From Nocardia elegans NBRC 108235 (GTDB taxonomy: Bacteria; Actinomycetota; Actinomycetes; Mycobacteriales; Mycobacteriaceae), in assembly GCF_001612845.1 (NCBI RefSeq), contig NZ_BDBF01000003.1:1-37594 (forward strand): a stretch of 37,594 nucleotides of DNA, written 5' to 3'. The position numbers and the translations under genes are program-made. The notes beneath the pieces are model-generated. The model saw nothing but the letters and a program-made list of their open reading frames with translations, was not told the origin of the DNA and made no database searches. Shown piece after piece: positions 27,015 to 35,849 of this stretch (positions within the stretch are counted from its first letter, which is position 1; the number at the start of each line of letters is the position of its first letter).

Positions 27015-28555
27015 GTACGACCGCCGAGAGGCTTGCCGACCTGCGGAAGAAGCTGGAACTCGCGCAGGAGCCGGCCGGCGAAGCGGGGATTGCCAAGCGG
27101 GCCAAGAAGGGTATCCCCTCGCCGCGCGAGCGGATCAACATGCTGCTGGACCCGGGCACCTTCGTGGAAATCGGTGCGCTGGTTCGCAATCCGGCGGACA
27201 AGAACTCGCTGTACAGCGACGGTGTGGTCACCGGCCACGGGCTGGTGGAAGGCCGGCCGGTGGCGGTGTTCTCGCACGACCAGACTGTGTACGGCGGGAC
27301 GGTCGGCGAGATGTTCGGCCGCAAGGTCGCCTCGCTCATGCGCTTCGCCGCCAAGATGGGTTGCCCGCTGGTCGGCATCAACGACTCCGGCGGCGCGCGC
27401 GTGCAGGAGGCGGTGACCTCGCTGCGCTGGTACGGCGAGATGGCGATCGCCCAGGAATCGCTCTCGGGTGCGGTGCCGATGGTGTCGCTGATCCTCGGCA
27501 ACTGTGCCGCCGGTGCGGTATATCAGCCGATCTGTACGGATGTCGTGATCGCCACCGCATCCGCGCACATGTTCGTCACCGGCCCACAGATCACTCGCGA
27601 GGCCACCGGTGAGGATGTGAGCGCCGACGAGCTGGGCGGCGCCTACAACCAGGCCGACTGGGGCAATATTCACCACGTCGCCAAGGACGAGAAGGCGGCG
27701 TTCGAGTGGGCGCGCGAATATCTGAGCTATCTCCCGTCCAGCTGCCAGGAGGAGCCGCCGATCGTCAATCCGGGCCTCGAGCCCGAGATCACCGAAACCG
27801 ATCTGGAACTGAACAGTTTCGTCCCCGACTCCGACAACGCCAGCTACGACATGCACGAGGTGCTGCTGCGGATCTTCGACGACGGCGGCTTCCACGAGGT
27901 CGGGTCCGATATGGCCCGCAACATCATCACCGGTTTCGCCCGGGTCGACGGCCGGTCGGTCGGTGTCGTCGCCAACCAGCCGATGTACCTGGCGGGGGCG
28001 CTCGATGCCAAGGCGTCCGACAAGGCCTCGCATTTCGTGCGGATGTGCGATGCGTTCGAAATTCCGCTGGTGCTGGTTGTGGACACGCCCGGGTTCATGC
28101 CCGGTTTGGAGCAGGAGAAGGCCGGCGTCATCAAGCGCGGTGGCCGCTTCTTGTTCTCCTTCGTAGAGGCGACGGTTCCGAAGGTCACCGTCGTGGTTCG
28201 TAAGGCGTACGGCGGCGGCTGGGCGGTCATGGGTTCCAAGGCCCTCGGCGCGGATGTGTACTTCGCCTGGCCCACCGCCCGGATCGCCGTGATGGGCGCG
28301 GAGCAGGCGGTCGGCCTGGTCGGCCGCCGCCAGCTCGAGGCGGCGCCGGAGGATCAGCGCGAGGCCATCCGCAAACAGATGATCGACTTCTACAACGCGA
28401 CCGCCGCCACCCCGTGGCCCGCGGCCGAGCGCGGCTACATCGATGCGGTCATCGAACCCTCGGCGACCCGCCTGGAGATCCGCAAGGCGCTGACGCTGCT
28501 GCGCGACAAGCGCCTGCAGCGCAACCCGCGCAAACACCACCTGCTGCCGCTGTAA
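27011..28555 (+). CDS. accD4: acyl-CoA carboxylase carboxyltransferase subunit AccD4
   Basis: The 514-residue beta subunit carboxylates the long alpha-branch acyl-CoA used by Pks13, together with AccA3 and AccD5/AccE5 partners encoded elsewhere. The crotonase-fold carboxyltransferase halves are seen: the N-terminal half with [14 protein letters not shown] and [10 protein letters not shown], and the C-terminal half with [23 protein letters not shown] and [19 protein letters not shown], whose Gly pairs form the oxyanion holes. The GTG start sits within the pks13 stop, so the two are coupled. The C-terminal [18 protein letters not shown] segment is normal for the family. It is the last gene of the fadD32-pks13-accD4 unit. 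Confidence 0.97.
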   Translation: MSTTAERLADLRKKLELAQEPAGEAGIAKRAKKGIPSPRERINMLLDPGTFVEIGALVRNPADKNSLYSDGVVTGHGLVEGRPVAVFSHDQTVYGGTVGEMFGRKVASLMRFAAKMGCPLVGINDSGGARVQEAVTSLRWYGEMAIAQESLSGAVPMVSLILGNCAAGAVYQPICTDVVIATASAHMFVTGPQITREATGEDVSADELGGAYNQADWGNIHHVAKDEKAAFEWAREYLSYLPSSCQEEPPIVNPGLEPEITETDLELNSFVPDSDNASYDMHEVLLRIFDDGGFHEVGSDMARNIITGFARVDGRSVGVVANQPMYLAGALDAKASDKASHFVRMCDAFEIPLVLVVDTPGFMPGLEQEKAGVIKRGGRFLFSFVEATVPKVTVVVRKAYGGGWAVMGSKALGADVYFAWPTARIAVMGAEQAVGLVGRRQLEAAPEDQREAIRKQMIDFYNATAATPWPAAERGYIDAVIEPSATRLEIRKALTLLRDKRLQRNPRKHHLLPL

Positions 28556-28573
28556 CTGCGCGCTCGCCACCGA

Positions 28574-28611
28574 CGCCGGCCTCTGCGCATCACTCTCGAG
28601 CGAGGCCGGCG
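28574..28611 (+). terminator. hairpin after accD4
   Basis: CGCCGGCCTC (28574-28583) and GAGGCCGGCG (28602-28611) pair perfectly across an 18-nt loop. It starts 18 bp after the stop codon. The rest of the gap to 28769 holds weak CCCGG/CCGGG repeats and no clear promoter. Confidence 0.6.
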
Positions 28612-28769
28612 CTCGTGTCGGTACCGCGTTGCCGCCCCGGGCTGCCAAGTCTGCCGTCGGCGTCGTGCCTACGTGCGTATGCCGGGGTAACGCCCGGTTG
28701 AACGCCGGGTAGCGCGTGTCTTTCGTGGAATCGCCCGGTCGGCGGGCCGCCATATGAGAGCCTTCAGCT

Positions 28770-28970
28770 ATGGGTAGCTCACCGAAGGCTGTACTCGAAG
28801 GCGGGCCGGCCGACCTGCCGCACCGCATCGTTCCCATCACCCCACCCGGCATCGAATTACGCGTGCAGAACGCCGGTGGCTACGAACGCTTCAAATCCAC
28901 ACCACGCCGCCAGGACACTCCCGAAGGCAATCTCCCGGTCTACGAGTGGATCGAACACGTCGACGTGTAG
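28770..28970 (+). CDS. small 66-residue protein, possible DUF5988 family
   Basis: The small protein reads VLEGGPADLPHRIVPI, then GIELRVQNAGGYERFKS, and ends EWIEHVDV. The LEGGPADLP and GGYE(R/H)F segments resemble the short actinobacterial family DUF5988 as I recall it, of unknown function and often found near biosynthetic clusters. No signal peptide or membrane segment is visible. The ribosome-binding site is weak (GAGAG at 28756-28760). The gene is isolated by hairpins on both sides and lies between accD4 and the convergent emb genes. Function is not assigned. Confidence 0.75.
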   Translation: MGSSPKAVLEGGPADLPHRIVPITPPGIELRVQNAGGYERFKSTPRRQDTPEGNLPVYEWIEHVDV

Positions 28971-29002
28971 GCCCCGGCCCGGCAATCCCACATCGCTGCA
29001 TA

Positions 29003-29049
29003 CGACGACGGCGGGCGGCGCACGATATGTGCGCCGCCCGCCGTCGTCG
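29003..29049. terminator. 21-bp perfect hairpin, bidirectional terminator
   Basis: Arms 29003-29023 and 29029-29049 are perfectly complementary over 21 bp with a 5-nt loop (gatat). It lies 32 bp after the small ORF and 14 bp after the end of embB on the opposite strand, so it can serve both transcripts. Confidence 0.93.
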
Positions 29050-29063
29050 GTCCGGACCGACGA

Positions 29064-32000
29064 TCAGAACACGCGCAGCTGTCCCGGACTCCAGAATCCG
29101 GAGCGCGTCGCGGTGCCGGTGTCCACCTTCGCCGGTGTGGCATCGGTGTAGTACCGGTCGTAGCGCTCCAAGGTGCCCCAGTCACGAGCCCAGTTGTCCT
29201 TCAGATAGGTCGGGATCGTGGTGGAGCCCGCCAGCATCTGGGTGAAACCGAGCGGGCCGCCGAATTCCTCGGCCTGCCAGGTATCGGTCGAGCTCACCGC
29301 GAGCGGGCGGTCGGGCAGGATGCGGTAGTTCGGCATCGTCGCCACGCCGTAGCGGTGCGGGAACGGGTTCTGGCACGGGAACTGCAGGCCCACCGCCCAG
29401 TCCTCGAGCACCGGTTGCTCGGAGCCCAGGAAGTTGTTCAGCGTGACCATCTTCGGCACTCGCGGCGGTGTGAACGCCAGCCACTGGTCACCGATCAGCA
29501 CATTGCGATTGGCCGAGATCCGCACCGCATCGGCGTCCGCGGCGATCTCCGACAGCGGAACGCGCAGGTTGCGCCACGACGGCGCCGGGCCGATATCGCG
29601 CGGGACGTAGCTGCCCTCGAATTTCACCGAACCGTCGGGCTGACGTTTGCCGTACTCGAGCTTCAGGTCCTGGCCGTACTGCAGCGCCCCGGTCTGGTCG
29701 AAGGACAGGATGCGGCCGGCCGCGGAAATGACCACCAGCGGTGCATCGGCCGAGCGAGCGGGCAGTTCGTACCAGCTCGAGGTCAGATGCGCGGGCTGCT
29801 GCAGGCCCTGCTGATAGCTGCCCATCACCGGGGTCGCCTTCGGGTCGAGGCCGTAGGGCAGTGCCACCGTGGAGCCGTTGATACCGGCCTCTTTCGTGGT
29901 GCCGCCGCCGGTGCCCGCGTTCTGTCCCTCGGCGAAGTTCGCGCCCACCGACTGGTTGGAGGTGTTACCGGTGCCCGGCTTCACCTCCACCGCATCGGCT
30001 TTCAGATCGGTCGGCACGCCGTTGGGGTCGAAGCCGGTCGGGTCGACACCGGCCAGCGGATCGTTGTCCTTGGGCGGATGCGCGGGATCGATGATCGGAT
30101 TCAACCGGCCCTGGTTCGGGTTCGACTCGACCAGAACGTCATCGGCGATTCCGCAGCGGTTGCCGTCGACCGCGTCGACATTGCCGCGGGCCAGTGAGTA
30201 GGCCGGGTACTGGGTCACAGCGCCCTTGGCCAGCGACAGCACCTCGAACAACACCATCGCCGCGGCGACGAGCGTCAGCGGAATGGCCGCGAACCGCCGA
30301 ATGCGCTTGCCGCGCGAGGATTTCGAACTCTCCGGCGGTTTGGCGTAACCCTCGCGCAGCGCCTGCCAGGCCACCACCGCGAGCGCGAGGCCGAACAGCA
30401 CCAGCATCAGCGTGTTGGACTGGAAGCCGTGCAGGGAGACCGTCTTGTCGAACCACGGCACGCCGTAACTCGAGACGTACCAGTAGCCGTTGGTGCCGGA
30501 GAACGACAGCGCCAGAGCGAACAGCAGGGCGGCCAGGAAGATCGAGCGGTTCTTGCGCGACCGCAGCGCCGTCGCCGAAACCGCGACCGCCGTCACCGCC
30601 GCGAGCGCACCCGCGATGCCCGCGTACGCGCCGAAGTGGTGGGTCCACTTGGTCGGGTTGAACATCATGAAGAAGATGGTTCCGCAGACCACCCCGATCA
30701 ACCGCCAGGTCGGACCGCTGGAGATGCCGGGAATCTGCTTGCGCCGCAACAACACCAGGGCAGTGGTGATCAGGCACAGGATCATCACGATGAAGGCGAA
30801 CCGGCGGGAGACCGAGCCGTCGACGGTCTGCACGAACAGGTAGTAGTAGCGCAGGTAGTCCTCATACCAGGCCAGGTTCGGGCCGGTGAGGCGCCGCACG
30901 CGGTTGGCCTCCTGGATCCCGGCGAAGGTCTGGTCGCTGTAGACGACGGTGAGTACCAGGAAACCGGCCGCCGCGATCGGCGCCAGCAACGGTAGTGAGG
31001 ATACGAATCCCGAAGCGCGCCAGCCGCTACCGGCACGCGCCTGCAGGTCGCGCTTGCGGCGCACCACGATTCGCACCAGCGGCCGGATCCCGGCGAGCAG
31101 GGCGGCCACACACATCAGGCCGGTCGGCGCCGCGGCGAGGGTGAACGCCGCGACCAGTACCGCGCCGGCAGCGGGCAACAGGCGTCCGGTGGCGATCGCG
31201 CGTTCGATGGACACCCAGGTCAGCAGCGCGCCCAGCGCGACGATCGGCTCCGAGCGCAGGCCGTTGTCGTAGGGCAGCCAGAAGGCGAGGAACACCAGCC
31301 CGCCGGTCCACAGCGCGACCTTCGAGGTCCGCACGCTGCGGCCCAGTCGTGGCACCACCTCGCGGCTGATCACCATCCAGCACAGGATTCCGCACAGCAG
31401 CGCGGGGATGCGCACCCACGGGCTGGCCGTGGAGATCTGCGCGAAGACCTGAATGACGTCGTAGTACCAGCCGAACGGCGCCTCCGGCACGCCGTACCAG
31501 CGGAAGTAGTTGGCCAGATAGCCCGCGTGCGGCGCCACTCGCACCATCGTCAGGATGTAGCCGTCGTCGGAGGTGTTGGCGCCGATGAAATGCCACACCA
31601 GCAGAACGCCCAGGACCGCGCCGTCGGCCCAGGTCGGCTTCAGCCAATGCGCGGGGAAGAAGCGGCGGTGGCCGCGGCCGTCGCTGGTGTCGAGGCGGCC
31701 GAGCGCGGCCAGCGCGATGAGTGTGCACAGCACCGCGGCGATCATCGCGACCAGTTTGATCACGGTCGGCGAGGACGAGAAGCGGGAATCGACGGTCATG
31801 TGGAACGACAGCCCGGCCGGCGCCGCACCCTTCAGATCCGAGAACACGCCGACCACCTGCGGCCGCAGATCACCCTGCAGGGCGCCGTCCACCGGCACGG
31901 TCACGGTTTCGGTGCCGCCGTCGGCGGCGGGCCGTTCGACCTGCTTGGTCAGGCCCTCGAAGTGGGCGTAGGTGCGGTCGATATCGGAGGTGATGGTGAT

Positions 32001-32435
32001 GGCGGTGCAGCCCTCGAGCTCGCTGCGCTTCGCGGAGGCGACGATCGCGTTGCGGTCGACCACGTCGACCGAATCGCTGGTGACACGCACGAACATGCCC
32101 TCGAGCGCGGCGCGGTCGCCCTGCGGCGGCGCGGTGTTGAGCAGCATGCCGCCCTGGGGCAGCGCTGCCACCGTCGAACACGGGATGGATGCCCGCAGAT
32201 CCACCGGGACCTGCGACATCAGCGGCGCCTCGACATTGCCGATGGTCCCGCCCTGCGGCCAGTTCACCTCGGCGGTGGTCTGCTGGACCGGCAGAAACGG
32301 GGTGGCGAGCGCGAAGATCGCGCCGAGCAGGCCGGCGATCACGGCGATCATCCGGGCGGTGCGGAAATCGCGCGACGTTACCGGTTGTTCGGCGACCGTC
32401 GGTTTTGTCAAGACAGCTGTTGCGGCGTCGGGCAC
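29064..32435 (-). CDS. embB: arabinosyltransferase, EmbB-like
   Basis: This 1123-residue GT-C enzyme is expected to polymerise arabinan from DPA on the outer membrane face. An N-terminal helix, an extracytoplasmic beta domain, the acidic loop NTSDDGYIL (D290, D291) and a run of transmembrane helices (about 220-720) precede the C-terminal carbohydrate-binding domain. It is called EmbB-like because N-terminal segments (DVVDRN, APLMSQVPVDL) and the C-terminus (GTATRSGFWSPG) match M. tuberculosis EmbB better than EmbA or EmbC from memory. Residue 307, equivalent to Met306, is Leu. The GTG start has no ribosome-binding site and a TAACAT element 8 nt upstream. A hairpin separates it from embC. Confidence 0.93.
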   Translation of the reverse strand: MPDAATAVLTKPTVAEQPVTSRDFRTARMIAVIAGLLGAIFALATPFLPVQQTTAEVNWPQGGTIGNVEAPLMSQVPVDLRASIPCSTVAALPQGGMLLNTAPPQGDRAALEGMFVRVTSDSVDVVDRNAIVASAKRSELEGCTAITITSDIDRTYAHFEGLTKQVERPAADGGTETVTVPVDGALQGDLRPQVVGVFSDLKGAAPAGLSFHMTVDSRFSSSPTVIKLVAMIAAVLCTLIALAALGRLDTSDGRGHRRFFPAHWLKPTWADGAVLGVLLVWHFIGANTSDDGYILTMVRVAPHAGYLANYFRWYGVPEAPFGWYYDVIQVFAQISTASPWVRIPALLCGILCWMVISREVVPRLGRSVRTSKVALWTGGLVFLAFWLPYDNGLRSEPIVALGALLTWVSIERAIATGRLLPAAGAVLVAAFTLAAAPTGLMCVAALLAGIRPLVRIVVRRKRDLQARAGSGWRASGFVSSLPLLAPIAAAGFLVLTVVYSDQTFAGIQEANRVRRLTGPNLAWYEDYLRYYYLFVQTVDGSVSRRFAFIVMILCLITTALVLLRRKQIPGISSGPTWRLIGVVCGTIFFMMFNPTKWTHHFGAYAGIAGALAAVTAVAVSATALRSRKNRSIFLAALLFALALSFSGTNGYWYVSSYGVPWFDKTVSLHGFQSNTLMLVLFGLALAVVAWQALREGYAKPPESSKSSRGKRIRRFAAIPLTLVAAAMVLFEVLSLAKGAVTQYPAYSLARGNVDAVDGNRCGIADDVLVESNPNQGRLNPIIDPAHPPKDNDPLAGVDPTGFDPNGVPTDLKADAVEVKPGTGNTSNQSVGANFAEGQNAGTGGGTTKEAGINGSTVALPYGLDPKATPVMGSYQQGLQQPAHLTSSWYELPARSADAPLVVISAAGRILSFDQTGALQYGQDLKLEYGKRQPDGSVKFEGSYVPRDIGPAPSWRNLRVPLSEIAADADAVRISANRNVLIGDQWLAFTPPRVPKMVTLNNFLGSEQPVLEDWAVGLQFPCQNPFPHRYGVATMPNYRILPDRPLAVSSTDTWQAEEFGGPLGFTQMLAGSTTIPTYLKDNWARDWGTLERYDRYYTDATPAKVDTGTATRSGFWSPGQLRVF

Positions 32436-32443
32436 GGATGGTG

Positions 32444-32449
32444 ATGTTA
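32444..32449 (-). promoter_or_regulatory. -10 element of a candidate leaderless embB promoter
   Basis: On the minus strand TAACAT (TANNNT) ends 8 nt before the GTG start at 32435, with no ribosome-binding site between. No convincing -35 was found. Confidence 0.45.
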
Positions 32450-32482
32450 TCTGCCCACACTGAGAGTGACCGTGTTCACGGG

Positions 32483-32515
32483 AACGGTTCGGACCTATCG
32501 ATTTTCCGAACCGTT
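32483..32515 (-). terminator. 11-bp perfect hairpin between embC and embB
   Basis: AACGGTTCGGA (32483-32493) pairs with TCCGAACCGTT (32505-32515) across an 11-nt loop. The stem can extend by CGGG/CCCG with one bulge. It lies 32 bp after the embC stop and 48 bp before the embB start. It could terminate embC or attenuate read-through. Confidence 0.7.
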
Positions 32516-32547
32516 GCCCGTATTTCCGCTACATACCGGTCGACCTG

Positions 32548-35500
32548 CTATTTCACTTTGATGGGCGCATCCTTGGCCCAGCCCCAGCGCGTCTGAACCG
32601 TCACCCCGACATCGGCCTGGCGCGCCTCCGGGACGTAGGGGGTGAACCGTTCCAGCGAACCCCAGTCCCGGCCCCAGTCGTCGTTCAGATAGGCGGGGAT
32701 GGTCTGAGCCGACAGCAACAACCCGGTCCAGCCCAGCGGGCCGCCGCCGATATCGTCCTGCCAGGCGTTGGAGGCGTCGGAACCGACCCGGTCCGGCAGG
32801 ATGCGCCACTTCGGCACCTCGGCTACGCCGTCCTTGTGGTCGAACGGGCGCTGGCAGGGAAAGGCCAGACCGACGTGCCAATCCTCGAGGACGGGATCGG
32901 TGTGTCCGACCACCGAATCGAGGGTGGCGAGCTTCGGCAGGCGTGGCGGTGTGACCGCGAGCCACTGCCGCGGCGTCAGATCGTTGGCGACCGCTACGAT
33001 CCGCACCGCGTTGGTCCCGTCCGGAATGCGGTCCAGCGGCACCCGCATATTCCGCCACGACGGCGCCCCGCCGATATCCAGCGGTACGAACGAGCCCAGC
33101 GGGCGCACGGTGCCGTCGGCGGCGCGGTCGCCGAATTCGACGCGCAGATCCTGGCCGTAGGTGACTACGCCGTCGGCATTCACCGATTTGATCCGTCCGG
33201 CCGCGGTGACCACCAGGACCTTGCGGTCGGGATCCTGGCGAGCGCCGGGCAGGTCCATCCGGTACCAGCCCGAGGTCAGATGCGCCTGCTGTTTGGTCCC
33301 GGTGGTGTAGCTGCCCAGCACCGGGGTGCGGGCCGGATCCAGACCGAACGGCAGCGCGACGGTGCTGCCGTTGACGCCCGCCTGCTGTGTGGTGCCGCCG
33401 CCGGTGCCCGCGGTGGTGGTGCGGGTGGTCTTGTTCGCGGAATCGGCGTTGACCGAATTCGCGCCGCCGGTGGTCGTCTCCTCGGCGTCGGCGGTCAGAT
33501 CCTTGGCCACACCGTTCGGGTCGAAGCCCACACTGTCGGCGCCGAGCGCGTCGGCCGCGGAACCGGAGTAGGGCTGCAGCAGGGAATCGGCGGTATCGGT
33601 TTCGGTGAGGACCGCGTCGGCCAGGGAGCAGGGATGTCCGCCCAGGGCACGGACATTCGACTTCGCGATGGAATAGGCCGGATATTGCGTAATCGCACCC
33701 TTGCCGAGGGAGGCGACCTCGAACAGCACCATGACCGCGGCCGCGATGGTCAGCGGTTGCACCGCCCAGGTGTCGAACCGCCTGCGGCCCTCGGTCTTTC
33801 GATACGGCTCGCGATAGTACTGATACGCCGCCAGCAGCATGCTCAGCACCGCGAGTCCGAGGAACAGCGTCGAGAGGCCCTTACCCGCGATCAGCGGCGC
33901 CTTGTCGTACCACGGCACACCGTAGCTGGAGACATACCACCAGCCGTTGGATCCGGTGAACGTGATCGCCAGCAGGAAGAACACCGCGGCCGCGAACAGC
34001 GAGCGGTTGTAGCGGGCGCGAATTCCGTTGATACCCACCGCGACCGCGGTCAGCGCCGCGAGTGAACCGGCCAATCCGGCATAGACGCCGAAGTGGTGGG
34101 TCCACTTGGTGGGCGTGAACATCATCAGCAGCAGCGACATGAACACGATGCCGAGGATGCGAGCCGAAGGGCCTTTCGAGGTACCCGGAATGCGGCCGTT
34201 CTTGCGCAACATGACCAGAACGCACACCAGCAGGCACAGCAGCATGCCGAGAATGCCGAACCGGCGGGCCAACGAGCCGTCCGGCGCCAGCATCAGCAGC
34301 GAATCCCAGCGGGTCCGCTCGTCGAACCAGGCCACATTCGGTCCGATGATCTTGCGGACCCGGGTCGCCTCCATCACCGAGGCCAGTGTCTGATCGGCGA
34401 AGACCACCACCAGGACCAGTGCTCCGGCGGCCGCACCCGGCGCGAGCAGGGCGCCGTACCGCAGTATCGCCGCGCGGGCCGAACCGCCGCCGCGGGCGCG
34501 GGCGATGATGTGCTGCAGGACCGGTCGCGAGCCGGCGACCAGGGCGGCGATGCAGATCAGGCCGGTCGGTCCGGCGGCGAGCGAGAACGCCGCGATCAAC
34601 ACCGCGATCGCGGCGGGCAGCAGTCGTCCGGTCGCGATCGAGCGTTCGATCGAGCACCAGGTCAGCAGCGCGCCCAGGGCGATCAGCGGTTCCGGGCGCA
34701 GGCCGTTGTCGTAGGGCAGCCAGGCGACCAGGAACACCAGCCCCGCCGTCCACAGCGCCACGGTGTCGCGGCGGACGCGAGAACCCAGACGCGGCAGCAC
34801 TTCCCGGCTGATCACCAGCCAGCACAGCACACCGGCCAGCAGGGCCGGCAGCCGCATCCACCAGCCGGCGTCGCTCACCCGGGTCATCCAGGCCAGCACC
34901 TCGTACGGCCAGCCGAAGGGCGCCTCGGCCACTCCGAACCAGCGGTAGTAGTTGGCCATATAGCCCGAATGTTTCGACGCCCGGGCCATATTCAGGATGT
35001 AGCCGTCGTCGGAGGTGTTGGCGCCGATGATGTGCCAGACCACCAGGATGCCCAGCACCACCACATCCGCGACGGTGACCCGCCACCAGTGGGCCGGCAG
35101 GAAGCGGCGCGGTCGTCGCCCGTCGGCGGTATCGATCAGGTGCAGGCAGATCAGTGCGATGAGGGTGAAGACGACCGCGCCGATGATCGCGGCCAGCTTC
35201 AGCGGGCTCGGCGTCGACGAGAAGCGCGAGTCGATGGCGGCGCGCAGGTGGGCGTCACCGAGCTGCGCTCGCGTGAGATCGGTGAAGACGCCGACGATTT
35301 GGGGTCGCACATCGCCGCCGACGGTGTTGGTGAACGGTGTGCCGTCCTGCCGCGTCACACCGGTGAATTCGGCCGTCGTGGCCTGGGCCGTGGAGGTGAC
35401 GACGAAGCGCGCGCAGCCACCCACCTCGGCCAGCGGCGCCGAGAGCAGCGGAATATCGCGCAGCAGCACCGAGAGTGTGCGCCCACCCGGCTCGTCGGTG

Positions 35501-35799
35501 ACCTTGGCGATCAGACCCTTCGCGGAGGCATTGGGTGCGTCGGCGGGCACCGTGGACAAGACCGTGCCGCTGGGCAGTTCGCGGAGCGCGCTGCACGGCA
35601 GCGAGGCGTCGACGGTGAGCGGCACATACGACACCAGCGGCGCGTTCACCGGGACCGATTGCGGCTGCGGCCAATCCAGGCTCGCCCGGTCCTCCCGCAC
35701 CGGCAGCAGCGGCGTGAGCACCGCGAGGGCGACGGCGATCAACCCCGAGAGGAGGGCGATCACGCGGATGCGGGGAAACGCTGGAGAGTCTGCGCGCAC
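32548..35799 (-). CDS. embC: arabinosyltransferase, EmbC-like
   Basis: This 1083-residue GT-C arabinosyltransferase has the same layout as its neighbour, with the acidic loop NTSDDGYIL (D264, D265) and Met at 281, equivalent to EmbB Met306. It is called EmbC-like because LLRDIPLLSAPLAEV, HLIDTADGRRPRRFLPAHWW, WFDERTR and GRIPGTSKGPSARILGI match M. tuberculosis EmbC better than EmbB from memory. EmbC makes lipoarabinomannan arabinan in mycobacteria; whether this protein does so, or also serves arabinogalactan, is unknown. The start GTG 35799 has no ribosome-binding site; TAGCAT lies 6 nt upstream. The gene begins 50 bp after the upstream GT-C-like gene. Confidence 0.92.
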   Translation of the reverse strand: MRADSPAFPRIRVIALLSGLIAVALAVLTPLLPVREDRASLDWPQPQSVPVNAPLVSYVPLTVDASLPCSALRELPSGTVLSTVPADAPNASAKGLIAKVTDEPGGRTLSVLLRDIPLLSAPLAEVGGCARFVVTSTAQATTAEFTGVTRQDGTPFTNTVGGDVRPQIVGVFTDLTRAQLGDAHLRAAIDSRFSSTPSPLKLAAIIGAVVFTLIALICLHLIDTADGRRPRRFLPAHWWRVTVADVVVLGILVVWHIIGANTSDDGYILNMARASKHSGYMANYYRWFGVAEAPFGWPYEVLAWMTRVSDAGWWMRLPALLAGVLCWLVISREVLPRLGSRVRRDTVALWTAGLVFLVAWLPYDNGLRPEPLIALGALLTWCSIERSIATGRLLPAAIAVLIAAFSLAAGPTGLICIAALVAGSRPVLQHIIARARGGGSARAAILRYGALLAPGAAAGALVLVVVFADQTLASVMEATRVRKIIGPNVAWFDERTRWDSLLMLAPDGSLARRFGILGMLLCLLVCVLVMLRKNGRIPGTSKGPSARILGIVFMSLLLMMFTPTKWTHHFGVYAGLAGSLAALTAVAVGINGIRARYNRSLFAAAVFFLLAITFTGSNGWWYVSSYGVPWYDKAPLIAGKGLSTLFLGLAVLSMLLAAYQYYREPYRKTEGRRRFDTWAVQPLTIAAAVMVLFEVASLGKGAITQYPAYSIAKSNVRALGGHPCSLADAVLTETDTADSLLQPYSGSAADALGADSVGFDPNGVAKDLTADAEETTTGGANSVNADSANKTTRTTTAGTGGGTTQQAGVNGSTVALPFGLDPARTPVLGSYTTGTKQQAHLTSGWYRMDLPGARQDPDRKVLVVTAAGRIKSVNADGVVTYGQDLRVEFGDRAADGTVRPLGSFVPLDIGGAPSWRNMRVPLDRIPDGTNAVRIVAVANDLTPRQWLAVTPPRLPKLATLDSVVGHTDPVLEDWHVGLAFPCQRPFDHKDGVAEVPKWRILPDRVGSDASNAWQDDIGGGPLGWTGLLLSAQTIPAYLNDDWGRDWGSLERFTPYVPEARQADVGVTVQTRWGWAKDAPIKVK

Positions 35800-35805
35800 C
35801 CAGCG

Positions 35806-35811
35806 ATGCTA
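35806..35811 (-). promoter_or_regulatory. -10 element of a candidate leaderless embC promoter
   Basis: On the minus strand TAGCAT fits TANNNT and ends 6 nt before GTG 35799, the usual distance to a transcription start. No -35 was found. Confidence 0.5.
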
Positions 35812-35849
35812 GGCGACCGGAGCGACGGGCCCGGAGGTGGCAGGGCGCA

